Shown here one piece after another: positions 1-7,703 of a DNA stretch of 64,000 nucleotides. Origin of the DNA: WHSW01 sp963781265 (lineage in GTDB: Bacteria > Actinomycetota > Thermoleophilia > Solirubrobacterales > 70-9); assembly GCA_963781265.1 (NCBI GenBank), contig CAWAFH010000018.1, positions 1 through 64,000 on the forward strand, given 5' to 3'. The position numbers and the translations under genes are program-made. The notes under the pieces were generated by a model. The model did not search any database, was not told the DNA's origin, and worked only from the letters and a program-made list of their open reading frames with translations. The number at the start of each line of letters is the position of its first letter. Position 1 is the first letter of the stretch.

Positions 1-1
1 C

Positions 2-2079
2 GTCGTCGGTTGCGCCCCAGCACCGGCCGCGCCAGTTCCACAAACCGTCGTGGTACCACAAACAGTTGTGGTCCCACAAACCGTGGTCGTTCCCGCGCCA
101 ACACTACCGGCGCCCACGGCCGCGCCAAAACCGACCGTCGCGCCATTGCCGCCGGTTGCGAAACTAGAGATCGTCGCAATGCCAGGCAACGCGACCCTGC
201 CAGGCGCCATCACGGCGACCGTCAAGCTACGTCACGGAAACGACCATCGCGCGCCTGCCAAGTCCACCGTCGCGCTGTACACCAACGGCTTGAGCAATGT
301 GCCGATCAACGTGCCCGTCTATCTCCAAGTCTCGGCGGAAGATCCCAAGAACTCTGGCACCGCCACGTGGTCGCTGACCAAGCCGCTTGATTCCAAATCA
401 GTCATCACGACCGTCACCGCGATCACGACCTCGATGGTTGCCAAATTCACGCCCGATGTCGTCGGCGCATACTATGTGCAAGCTACACTGAAGAACGCGG
501 CCGGCCTAACCAGCGCGCCTGAGTTTGCTTTCTTTAACGCCGGCACCTACATCGGCGTCGAAGCCGGCAACTGCAAGCAGTGCCACGCCACGAAGACGGC
601 TGAATGGGCCAAGACCGGACACGCCGCTGGTTTTCCAGGAAGAACTTGATAACGCGATCGATGGTCCTCGCGGCGTGCTACCGGTCGACGGGTACATCAC
701 CCACTACTCTGAAACCTGCACCCGCTGCCACACCACGGGTTGGTATCCTGCGCCATACAGTGGCTCGGGTGGCTACTGGGACGCCAAGGCAAACGCCAAG
801 TGGACCTTCCCGACCTGGAAGCAGATCGACGAAGTCTTTACCAAGAAGACACCCAGCAACTGGGCTGCCGCTCCCGCCGACGTCAAGAACATGGGCGACT
901 ATCGGCTGCGAAGTCTGTCACGGTCCAGCCAACGAACACGCAACCAAGCGGCGCCAAAGTCATGGCTGTGTCGTTCGAAGCGGGCGTCTGCGATCAGTGC
1001 CACGCTGCAGCGGCCAATCACTCCAAGGGTTTGCAACTGGCTAACGCCGGTCATGGTGATCCAGACTCGGCTGCCTTCGAAATCAATGGCGCCGAGGAAC
1101 AAGGTTGCGTCCGCTGCCATACCCCAAGCGGCTTTGCAACTTTCCTGGCCAATCCCAAGAACCCAGCCGCATGGAGTAACGAAGGCGGTACCCTCGGCTG
1201 CGCCGGCTGCCACGATCCACACTCGGATGCAAATGCATGGTCCAGCTGCGCGTCGTCGGCAAGCCCGTGGAAGTCCCCTATGCCAATGCTAAAGACGTCG
1301 GACTCTCCGCCATCTGCGAGACCTGCCACAATGGTCGGCGCAGCGGCGATGATTTCGCCGCCGGCAAAACAACCAGCTATCCGCACTACTCGAACGCCGC
1401 AGAAATGATGAGCGATCACGGTGGCGTCACCTATGGGCGACCGTTCCGAACTCACCGCACGGCACGCTCGTCGGCGCAGCTCCACTTTCGACTGGCGCGA
1501 CCACTCCCGGTACCGCCAAGTTCAAGTGGAGCGGCGTGGACGATGCCAAGGGCAATGTTCCTGGTCCTTGCGTCTTCTGCCACATGTGGGATGCCGTAAC
1601 AACCGCGGATGATCCACTGCAATACAAGGTCGGCGGTCACTCGTTCAACACGGTCACCCCGATGGCAAGACGGACTACGGCGCTGCTTGCAAGTCCTGCC
1701 ACGGCGACGTGAAAGATTTCAACCTGAAAGCCAAAGCCGACTATGACGGCAACGGCAAAGTCGAAGGCGTTCAGGACGAAATCAAGGGCTTGCTGAACGT
1801 CCTGTGGAAAGGACTCGAAGCCAAGGGCGTGGAAGAAGAACGATACTGGCGGTATCCTACGCCGACGTTCCTACCACCGCCGATGCCAAGCAGAAGAACG
1901 CGTGGTTCAACTTCCGCTACGTCTACGGTGTGATGTGGAGTGCCGATGCTGCTGGCAAGCGAAGGTGAAGGCAAGGCGCCGCCATTCACAACTTTAAGCG
2001 GTCGGTTGCACTGCTGCAACTCTCGCTCAAAGACTTGACTGGCTCCCTGCCCGCCGGCATGACGGACGGCACCAAGTAA
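2..2079 (+). pseudogene. Multiheme c-type cytochrome lipoprotein (nine CxxCH), 5' truncated by window and broken by many frameshifts
   Basis: The window opens inside a lipoprotein signal peptide: reading from base 2 gives VVGC, a lipobox-like end, then a Pro/Val/Thr linker and a beta-rich stretch. Nine heme-binding CxxCH motifs follow, starting at 572, 717, 907, 989, 1106, 1199, 1315, 1569 and 1688. They fall in frames 2,0,1,2,2,2,1,0,2, so no single frame reads through. Translation is conserved-looking on both sides of each break, and most breaks can be repaired by one base (for example one T too many in ggttttcc near 640, one G too few near 1435, one C too few near 1665). The protein ends at the TAA at 2077-2079. 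Multiheme cytochromes of this kind carry electrons outside the membrane, to extracellular acceptors or partner cytochromes. I infer one intact gene spoiled by sequencing indels; true decay is the alternative. Confidence 0.8.
38..91 (+). repeat. Three tandem 18-bp units encoding PQTVVV
   Basis: Directly after the lipobox of the cytochrome the reading frame repeats Pro-Gln-Thr-Val-Val-Val three times (38-55, 56-73, 74-91). The DNA units are near-identical, which suggests recent slippage expansion. It is probably a flexible spacer between the lipid anchor and the heme domains. Confidence 0.8.
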
Positions 2080-2177
2080 ATGGATGTGAGATAACCGCGA
2101 GGCATCACACTCGCATCGCCGATTCATTGCAGCCGCATCGTACCCAACTTCTCTTCATCGCAGTCTCCGCGGTTCTC

Positions 2178-2222
2178 GGCGGGCTGGACGAATCCCTGAT
2201 TCGATCCAGCCCGCCACTTTTA
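2178..2222 (+). terminator. Rho-independent terminator after the multiheme cytochrome
   Basis: Arms GGCGGGCTGGA (2178-2188) plus CGAATC pair with GATTCG plus TCCAGCCCGCC (2205-2215), giving about 17 paired bases with a three-base loop and one bulged A. The short T-rich tail ACTTTTA follows. It lies 100 bases after the cytochrome stop codon. Confidence 0.75.
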
Positions 2223-2322
2223 GACCTCGTAACGATCACGCTCGCAGATTGGAAAACACGCCATCATCCCGTTCGTGGGGTGACCTTCAATTGTGCACAC
2301 GTCAACATACCGGAGAAATGGA

Positions 2323-2733
2323 ATGGTCGATCAGAAGATCCAGGTATTTCTAGCGCTTGTCCTAGTCGTCACGTTCGCAGCAGCGTGTCAGTCAATGCCT
2401 GTGCCTGCAATCAAGGATGAAGCTACCCCTTTGCCAATCATGGTGGCCGCCCCTCCGAACATCACAGCGACGCCTACTGCTCAAGCTGTCGCAACCAGCA
2501 CCGCTGTCCCAATATCAGCCGGAGAAGAAGACTGCATGGGTGAATGTCACTTTCCGGACCCCAATGCATCCTTTGCGGCGGGCGCCATGCCGCAGCCGGC
2601 CAGCCATGTCGGGCGAACCACTTGCCTTACCTGCCATTCAACCCAAACGAATCCGGTCTTGCCGACCACGCACGTTGGGCGGCTTGACCCGTCGTGCATC
2701 ATGTGTCATACGGAAAGTACAGCCACGAAATAA
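2323..2733 (+). CDS. Small extracytoplasmic cytochrome lipoprotein with three heme-type motifs
   Basis: This encodes 136 residues from the ATG at 2323, which has GGAGAA five bases upstream; an in-frame ATG at 2293 has no such site. A hydrophobic signal ends in a lipobox (FAAAC), followed by a Pro/Ala/Thr linker and a compact C-terminal domain. Two canonical motifs, CLTCH and CIMCH, are each preceded by HVGR. A third, CMGECH, has three residues between the cysteines instead of two. The protein probably sits on the outer face of the membrane and passes electrons to or from the larger cytochrome upstream. It has its own terminator, and its reading frame is intact, unlike its neighbour. No more specific family could be recognised. 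Confidence 0.75.
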   Translation: MVDQKIQVFLALVLVVTFAAACQSMPVPAIKDEATPLPIMVAAPPNITATPTAQAVATSTAVPISAGEEDCMGECHFPDPNASFAAGAMPQPASHVGRTTCLTCHSTQTNPVLPTTHVGRLDPSCIMCHTESTATK

Positions 2734-2737
2734 TAAA

Positions 2738-2773
2738 GGCGGGCGAGAAAATTTCTCGTCCGCCTCTCTGTTT
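2738..2773. terminator. Bidirectional terminator between convergent genes
   Basis: GGCGGGCGAGAAA at 2738-2750 pairs with TTTCTCGTCCGCC at 2752-2764 (one G-T pair). TCTCTGTTT follows on the plus strand. Read on the minus strand the stem is followed by TTTATTATTT. It can therefore end both the small cytochrome gene and the penicillin-binding protein gene that converges on it. Confidence 0.8.
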
Positions 2774-2788
2774 AAAGGATCTCGGCCC

Positions 2789-5770
2789 TCAAGGTTGAGT
2801 TGTCGTCGAGGGTGTCGGTGTCGCTGTCGCAGTTGAAGTTGCAGTTGCAGTGAAAATTGGCGGCAGGAGCGTTGCGGTTCGCGTCGCCGTCGCTGTGGAG
2901 GTCTTCGTCGCCGTGGGTGCACCTGTGGTGGCCGTCGGCGTAAGAGTCGCGGTGGGCGGCACAGGCGTCGCGGTGGGCGGTTTGGCCGTTGCAGTCGGAG
3001 TGCGTGGCGTCGCGGTCGCCGGAAGGGGGGTGGAGGTTTTCGGCGGCGCTTGTGTTTGCGTCGGTGGAATGCGAGTTGCCGTAGGCGGCCTGGGCGTGAC
3101 CGTGGGCGGTGGCGGCGGCGCCGGGAAATTTGAAACGGTAACTCGGATACGTCCGCCAAACGATTGGCCTGAACGATCGTCCATTTCCAAACGGATGGTG
3201 TACGGACCATCAGGATAGTGCCGCGTATCCCAGGTCGCAAGCCGGCCATTCTGGATCGAGGTGGGGCTCTGGACCAATTGAATCCAATCCTGAGGATCGT
3301 TGCCAAAACCGATTTGGATAACATAGTGATCGAAATTAGCCATCAGAGCAGTGCCGTTGATATCCACGCTGCCGTTCAGGGTGCTGCCGTCGCGGGGCGA
3401 AATAATCGACATTGCCGGCTTGATCCCGCCAGCCACCGGCGTGGGTCCAACCGGTAGTGGACAATTAGGACTTTGCTGCGTCGGCGGCTGCGGAATGGCG
3501 TGATCGATGGCCCACTGTCGTGCCTCTGGAGGGTAGACCGCAAAAATAGTCTCGTCCACTCGATCCGAACACAGGTCGCTTCCGAGCAGACCGTTCGTGC
3601 GATCGATTTTTATCTTCTGCCAGACGTTGTCCAATTGTGACGGCGCTTGTTCCGCGAGAAAGATCTCCTCGTGACGATGATCGGGCGGGCAGAGCTCACT
3701 GGGCAGCAAGCCTGACTCATTGCACACTTCAAGACGCACCATCCCCGGCGGCACCAGAAAATCTTGCACGGGAGTTCCCGCCAGCACGCGTTCCATAAAG
3801 TTATGCCACAGGGGCCCCGCGCCGGTCACCCCGCTGATATGTTCCATCTCCGTATTGTTCGAGTTACCCACCCATACGCCGGTCACGAGATCCGGCGTAA
3901 AACCGATCGTCCAGTTGTCCCTCCAATCGTTGGTCGTGCCTGTCTTGACGGCGGCCGACCGGGTGAGCTTCAACACTCCGCCGGTGCCGAAGGCCGGCGC
4001 GCGCGCGTTAGCGTCGCTGAGGATGCTTGTGATCTGGTACGCATAGCGCGCGTCCACAACTCGCGCTTCCTTGGGCGGATTCGCCTTCAAGTCATACAAT
4101 ACCTTCCCGGTCGGGTCGGTGATCTTCAGGAAAGGTGTCGTCGGCACACGCAGCCCATGGTCTGCGAAGATCGCATAAGCGCCCGTTAACTCGAGCAGCT
4201 TCACATCGCCGCCGCCCAGTGTGAGCGAAAGGCCATAGTTGCTGGGATCTTTGAACGTCGTGATGCCGAATTGGCGCGCCGTGTCGATCATTGCTGTAAC
4301 GGTGACAAATTGAAGTGTCTTGACCGCGGGGATGTTGAACGACGAGGCCAGCGCCGTCCGTACCGGCACCAGTCCATGCTCGCGCTCGTCGTAGTTGACC
4401 GGTACATAATCGGGCTGGCCGGGAATGAGAAAATGGGTCGTCACATCGGCGATAACAGTTGCAGGCGTCCATCCCTTTTCGAACGCGGTCACATAGTTGA
4501 TCGGCTTGATCGAAGAGCCGGGCTGGCGCAAGCGGATGGCGACATTGACCTGCCCGTCAATCGCCTTGTCGAAGAAATCGACGCTCCCGAGCATCGTGAG
4601 GATCTCGCCCGTCTTGGGGTTGAGCGCGATCACCGATGCGTTCGATACGTTCTTGCCGGCGAGCGCGGCGATCTGCTTGCGCGCTTCGTCCTCGGCGATC
4701 CGCTGCATCTTCATGTCGAGCGACGTCGTCACCTGCAAACCGCCCTTGTAAACGACTTCCGGCCCGTACAGCGCCTCCAACTGCTCGAGCACGTAAAACA
4801 CAAAGTGCGGCGCCAGAATCGCGGCTTTCTGAGCGCAGCGCTTGTCGAAGGCAGCCGATTTGACCAACTGCTGCGTTTCCACCGCGGCCGAAACTGCCTG
4901 GGATTGTGTGATGTAGCCCGCCTGAACCATCAAACGCAGGACATCTTGTTGGCGACCCAGCGCGGCGTTTGAGTCCAGACACGGGTCGTAGGACGTCGGC
5001 GCCTGCGGCAACCCGGCGAGGAGCGATGCTTCCGCCAGAGTAAGGTCTTGCGCCGGTTTGTTGAAATAGGTCTCGGCGGCTGCTTCAATCCCATACGCCA
5101 GATTGCCGTACGGTATCACGTTGAGATAGAATTCCAGGATCTGATCTTTGGGATAGCGCCGGGTGACTTCGAGCGCCAGAATCGCCTCGCGAATTTTACG
5201 CTGGATCGTCGGTTCGGCCGTAATGAGCGTGTTGCGGACAAGCTGCTGCGTGATCGTGCTGCCGCCGCCCGAAACCGGCTTGCCGGTGATAGCGAGGTAG
5301 TAGATTGCACGGAGGATGCCACGCGCGTCGACGCCGGGATTGGAATAAAAGCTCGGGTCTTCGGTCGCCAGCGTCGCCTGTTTCAGGACCAATGGGATTT
5401 TTGAAATCGGCACGACCGTCCGCCGCCCATTGTTCGAATCAAACACCTCAAACAGCGACTCGCCGTTGCGATCGAAGATCTTGGTGGACTGGGCTTCGGT
5501 GCGCCCTTCCAGAAGGTCGGCGGAAGGGAGCGACTGGGCATAGTACGCATAGGCAAGGGTCGCTCCCACGATGAGGAGGCAAACCACGACAATGAGCGCC
5601 ACCGCAAGGATCGACAGCGCGCGCATCAAAGCCTTCCGGACCGAACGCACTCGGAAACGCGGCGGGCGCGGAGGAGGTGCAGCAGATGTTTTGGGATCGG
5701 TGGGAGTGTTGAGGGGTATGATGGGATCGGCTTGAGGGCCGGAAGGCTGGGTAGGAGATGAATCAGTCAT
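2789..5770 (-). CDS. Class A penicillin-binding protein (bifunctional glycosyltransferase/transpeptidase)
   Basis: At 993 residues this is a complete peptidoglycan synthase. It has a Pro-rich cytoplasmic tail, one membrane anchor (about 50-75), then a GT51 glycosyltransferase domain with the catalytic EDPSFY motif (about 137) and GGSTITQQL (about 169). The transpeptidase domain has SSIK at 419-422, SSFN at 476-479 and KTGTT further on. After it come a beta-sandwich segment similar in position to the C-terminal domain of PBP1C and about 100 residues of Thr/Pro repeats. It polymerises lipid II and cross-links stem peptides on the outer face of the membrane. The Thr/Pro tail, also seen in the SH3 protein nearby, is typical of Chloroflexota extracellular proteins. 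The start is the ATG at 5770. Codon use and GC match the cytochromes, not the DNA after 7.7 kb. Confidence 0.95.
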   Translation of the reverse strand: MTDSSPTQPSGPQADPIIPLNTPTDPKTSAAPPPRPPRFRVRSVRKALMRALSILAVALIVVVCLLIVGATLAYAYYAQSLPSADLLEGRTEAQSTKIFDRNGESLFEVFDSNNGRRTVVPISKIPLVLKQATLATEDPSFYSNPGVDARGILRAIYYLAITGKPVSGGGSTITQQLVRNTLITAEPTIQRKIREAILALEVTRRYPKDQILEFYLNVIPYGNLAYGIEAAAETYFNKPAQDLTLAEASLLAGLPQAPTSYDPCLDSNAALGRQQDVLRLMVQAGYITQSQAVSAAVETQQLVKSAAFDKRCAQKAAILAPHFVFYVLEQLEALYGPEVVYKGGLQVTTSLDMKMQRIAEDEARKQIAALAGKNVSNASVIALNPKTGEILTMLGSVDFFDKAIDGQVNVAIRLRQPGSSIKPINYVTAFEKGWTPATVIADVTTHFLIPGQPDYVPVNYDEREHGLVPVRTALASSFNIPAVKTLQFVTVTAMIDTARQFGITTFKDPSNYGLSLTLGGGDVKLLELTGAYAIFADHGLRVPTTPFLKITDPTGKVLYDLKANPPKEARVVDARYAYQITSILSDANARAPAFGTGGVLKLTRSAAVKTGTTNDWRDNWTIGFTPDLVTGVWVGNSNNTEMEHISGVTGAGPLWHNFMERVLAGTPVQDFLVPPGMVRLEVCNESGLLPSELCPPDHRHEEIFLAEQAPSQLDNVWQKIKIDRTNGLLGSDLCSDRVDETIFAVYPPEARQWAIDHAIPQPPTQQSPNCPLPVGPTPVAGGIKPAMSIISPRDGSTLNGSVDINGTALMANFDHYVIQIGFGNDPQDWIQLVQSPTSIQNGRLATWDTRHYPDGPYTIRLEMDDRSGQSFGGRIRVTVSNFPAPPPPPTVTPRPPTATRIPPTQTQAPPKTSTPLPATATPRTPTATAKPPTATPVPPTATLTPTATTGAPTATKTSTATATRTATLLPPIFTATATSTATATPTPSTTTQP

Positions 5771-5823
5771 ATTGCACTATTGACGCTCTCGAGGCGGGAA
5801 ATGTTCCAGGTCCGGCAAACACA

Positions 5824-5858
5824 AACGCGGGGCAGAGTCTGATCCGCTGCCCCGCGTT
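5824..5858 (-). terminator. Terminator of the dedA-like gene
   Basis: Perfect 12-base arms AACGCGGGGCAG (5824-5835) and CTGCCCCGCGTT (5847-5858) enclose an 11-base loop. On the minus strand the stem runs into GTTTGTGTTTG. It lies between the stop of the DedA gene and the start of the penicillin-binding protein gene, so the two are probably separate transcription units. Confidence 0.7.
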
Positions 5859-5891
5859 CTCAGTTTCAAATCCAGTTCGTGCAATTGGAGA

Positions 5892-6584
5892 CTATGCCTC
5901 CGGCTCCTTGGCTTTCGTCGACGATGCCTCTACAGAGGTGGGCTTGCTTCCAAGCAACCCTCTCACCCACCCGAGAATCTGCTCCTTGTTCTCTTTCCAC
6001 AGATGCCACGCAGTTGGCAGACCCGGGATGATGAAGAAGGCAATCACGAGCAGGGTGAAATAGCTATCGATGCCTTCGATGCTCCCGAAGAGCGTGCCCA
6101 GCGCAAAGCCGAGCAAGGTTACCCCAATGCCCCACACCACGCCGCCGAGGAGATTGAAGAGAAAGAAGGTCCGGTATTCCATCGACACCGCACCGGCGAC
6201 AATCGGCGCAAAGGTGCGAATGAACGGTATAAACCGCGCCGCAGTGACCGTGATCGCGCCGTGCCGGTCATAGAATTCTTTCGCTTTGAGCAGGTTCTCA
6301 CGCTTGAAAAAGCGCGAACCGGGACGATTGAAAATGGGCGGACCCACTCTGGCGCCGAACCAGTAGCCGACGTTGTCGCCCAGCACAGCGGCGATGAAAA
6401 TCATTGGGATAAGGATATAGATGTCGAAAATGTTCCGCGTCGCGAGCAAACCCGCGGTGAGCAATAGACTGTCGCCGGGAAAGAAGAAACCGAAGAACAA
6501 TCCGGACTCTGCAAAAACGATCGCGAAAATGCCAACGTAGCCGATCGATTGAATCAATTGAGGTAGATCAAAACCAAACGTCAT
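5892..6584 (-). CDS. DedA family membrane protein (SNARE-associated/VTT domain)
   Basis: This encodes 230 residues, the normal length for DedA proteins. Visible family signatures are the N-terminal ESGLFFGFFFPGDSLL region and the R-F-I-P-x-x-R-T-F-A-P-x-x-A-G segment around residue 110, followed by G-x-V-W-G. Several long hydrophobic stretches indicate an integral membrane protein, and the C-terminus is short and charged. DedA proteins are half-transporters of the DedA/VTT superfamily, linked to flipping of undecaprenyl phosphate or phospholipids and to membrane homeostasis; the substrate here cannot be read from sequence. The start ATG at 6584 has an AAAGGAAA-type site upstream on the minus strand. 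Confidence 0.92.
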   Translation of the reverse strand: MTFGFDLPQLIQSIGYVGIFAIVFAESGLFFGFFFPGDSLLLTAGLLATRNIFDIYILIPMIFIAAVLGDNVGYWFGARVGPPIFNRPGSRFFKRENLLKAKEFYDRHGAITVTAARFIPFIRTFAPIVAGAVSMEYRTFFLFNLLGGVVWGIGVTLLGFALGTLFGSIEGIDSYFTLLVIAFFIIPGLPTAWHLWKENKEQILGWVRGLLGSKPTSVEASSTKAKEPEA

Positions 6585-6645
6585 TAAACTACATTTCCTT
6601 TCCTAGCTGTATTCGCAGTGCCGGGAGGGTCGCTCCGATTCAGAG

Positions 6646-7131
6646 CTACGGGTACGCTTTCGGCGTAGGCGACGGCAGGGTACCGAGCGGCGCCAGCGTC
6701 TGCGTAGGCTGCGCCGCCGGTGCAACCGCGCTGCCTTTGGTCGGCGTCGGAGTAGGACCGCCGACGGGCAGCGAATTCGGATCCCCGCTCGCTATCTGCA
6801 GCGTCGCCCCAAAAACCCACCCCGGCTCGGTTTGGCCGGCGAGATTGACCTGAAACCACGTGCTGTCGCTACTGCGGCCCACGAGCGTAATTTGATTATT
6901 TTGCTTCAGCGAACTGATTACTTTATTCTTCGTGCTGGGACCATTGCGGACATTCACCGTTTTCTCGATCACTTTGGCCAGCACGGGCGCTGGGGTTGCG
7001 GTTGGAGGAGCAAGTGTCGGCAAAGCCACACGAGTGGGAACAGCGGTCGCCGGAAGCGATGCCACGATTGTCCGGGTGGCCGTTGCTTTGTACAGTTGAG
7101 GTACCCAGCGAGCTAATTGCGAGCTGACCAC
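6646..7131 (-). CDS. SH3-domain extracytoplasmic protein with Thr/Pro linkers, N-terminus probably frameshifted
   Basis: A bacterial SH3 domain (KTVNVRNGPSTKNKVIS through GWVFGATL) lies between two Pro/Thr/Ala-rich linkers. Such domains bind cell wall or other extracellular polymers. The open frame starts at a GTG directly after a TAG codon and has no signal peptide. In the next frame just upstream (about 7100-7190) there is a good transmembrane segment (LLLCAILLFVGG). One base slip near 7090 would join this membrane anchor to the linker and give a normal anchored SH3 protein. I infer that arrangement; it would put the true N-terminus beyond 7131, close to the join with foreign DNA. Confidence 0.7.
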   Translation of the reverse strand: MVSSQLARWVPQLYKATATRTIVASLPATAVPTRVALPTLAPPTATPAPVLAKVIEKTVNVRNGPSTKNKVISSLKQNNQITLVGRSSDSTWFQVNLAGQTEPGWVFGATLQIASGDPNSLPVGGPTPTPTKGSAVAPAAQPTQTLAPLGTLPSPTPKAYP

Positions 7132-7189
7132 CTACAAATAGGAGGATCGCGCAGAGTAAGAGCACTACCTCGGCGCGCTGTTTTTCGAG

Positions 7190-7612
7190 AGATACCGAGC
7201 TCTTGAGTGACTGAAGTATAGTGGATAATGTATCCCGTGGAACTATTAAAAAGGAAAAAGTATCAAGGAGTCTTTTCCTGGTGAAATCAGAAAAGGAAGA
7301 TTGAAGATTCTGATTTGCTGAATCGGCAACCTTGTTAAACTCAAGGGTATCGTTGTTTCTCCCTTTTTGAAGAATATTGCTGAGTTGAATTATTGAATCA
7401 GACGCCTTAACTGCGGATACTTTCGCCTGAATGGTATCAAGCAAGTTCAACGGCAATTTATGAAAACCGGAATCAATCCGAGCAGTTGCGGAATCACGCA
7501 CGTTTCGTCCGAAAATCTGGCTATAATTCATCGGGTCCCAGTAATTATCCCTCGAAATACAGGCGAAAAGCAGCATCCCTGTCACTGCTAACAAGATTCT
7601 TTTCAATAGCAT
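7190..7612 (-). CDS. N-terminal part of an unrecognised lipoprotein on the AT-rich segment
   Basis: From the ATG at 7612 the frame has a lipoprotein signal (MLLKRILLAVTG, then LLFAC) followed by DNYWDPMNY and about 110 polar residues rich in Ser, Asp, Leu and Asn with helical character. The frame then runs into the SH3-protein DNA, so the C-terminus is uncertain and the real gene is probably cut at about 7190. Base composition is far more AT-rich than either flank. The DNYWDP start after the lipid cysteine reminds me of lipoproteins in Fibrobacterota-like genomes, but that is a weak impression. Function unknown. Confidence 0.45.
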
Positions 7613-7703
7613 ATATTGAACACACCGGTACACTAGCCCCCCCCTGACGTATCATGAAATTCACGGGAATTCATTGGCTCATCAAACGATTATTCAGCAA
7701 CGA
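7613..7703. other. Junction zone between AT-rich segment and actinobacterial DNA
   Basis: No gene is supported here. The stretch contains a run of eight C (7637-7644) and AT-rich sequence up to about 7700. It then changes within a few bases to very GC-rich coding sequence in the middle of an Lhr helicase. No insertion sequence, direct repeat, tRNA or integrase marks the change. Confidence 0.7.

Noticed and set aside
2850..3140. GC-rich tandem-like repeats that could be taken for a repeat array
   Set aside because: They encode the Thr/Pro tail of the penicillin-binding protein on the minus strand; spacing is irregular and units are codon repeats.
1..7190. Horizontal transfer of a cytochrome island into an actinobacterium
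   Set aside because: No integrase, repeat or tRNA border, and the join truncates lhr; assembly chimera is simpler, though not proved.
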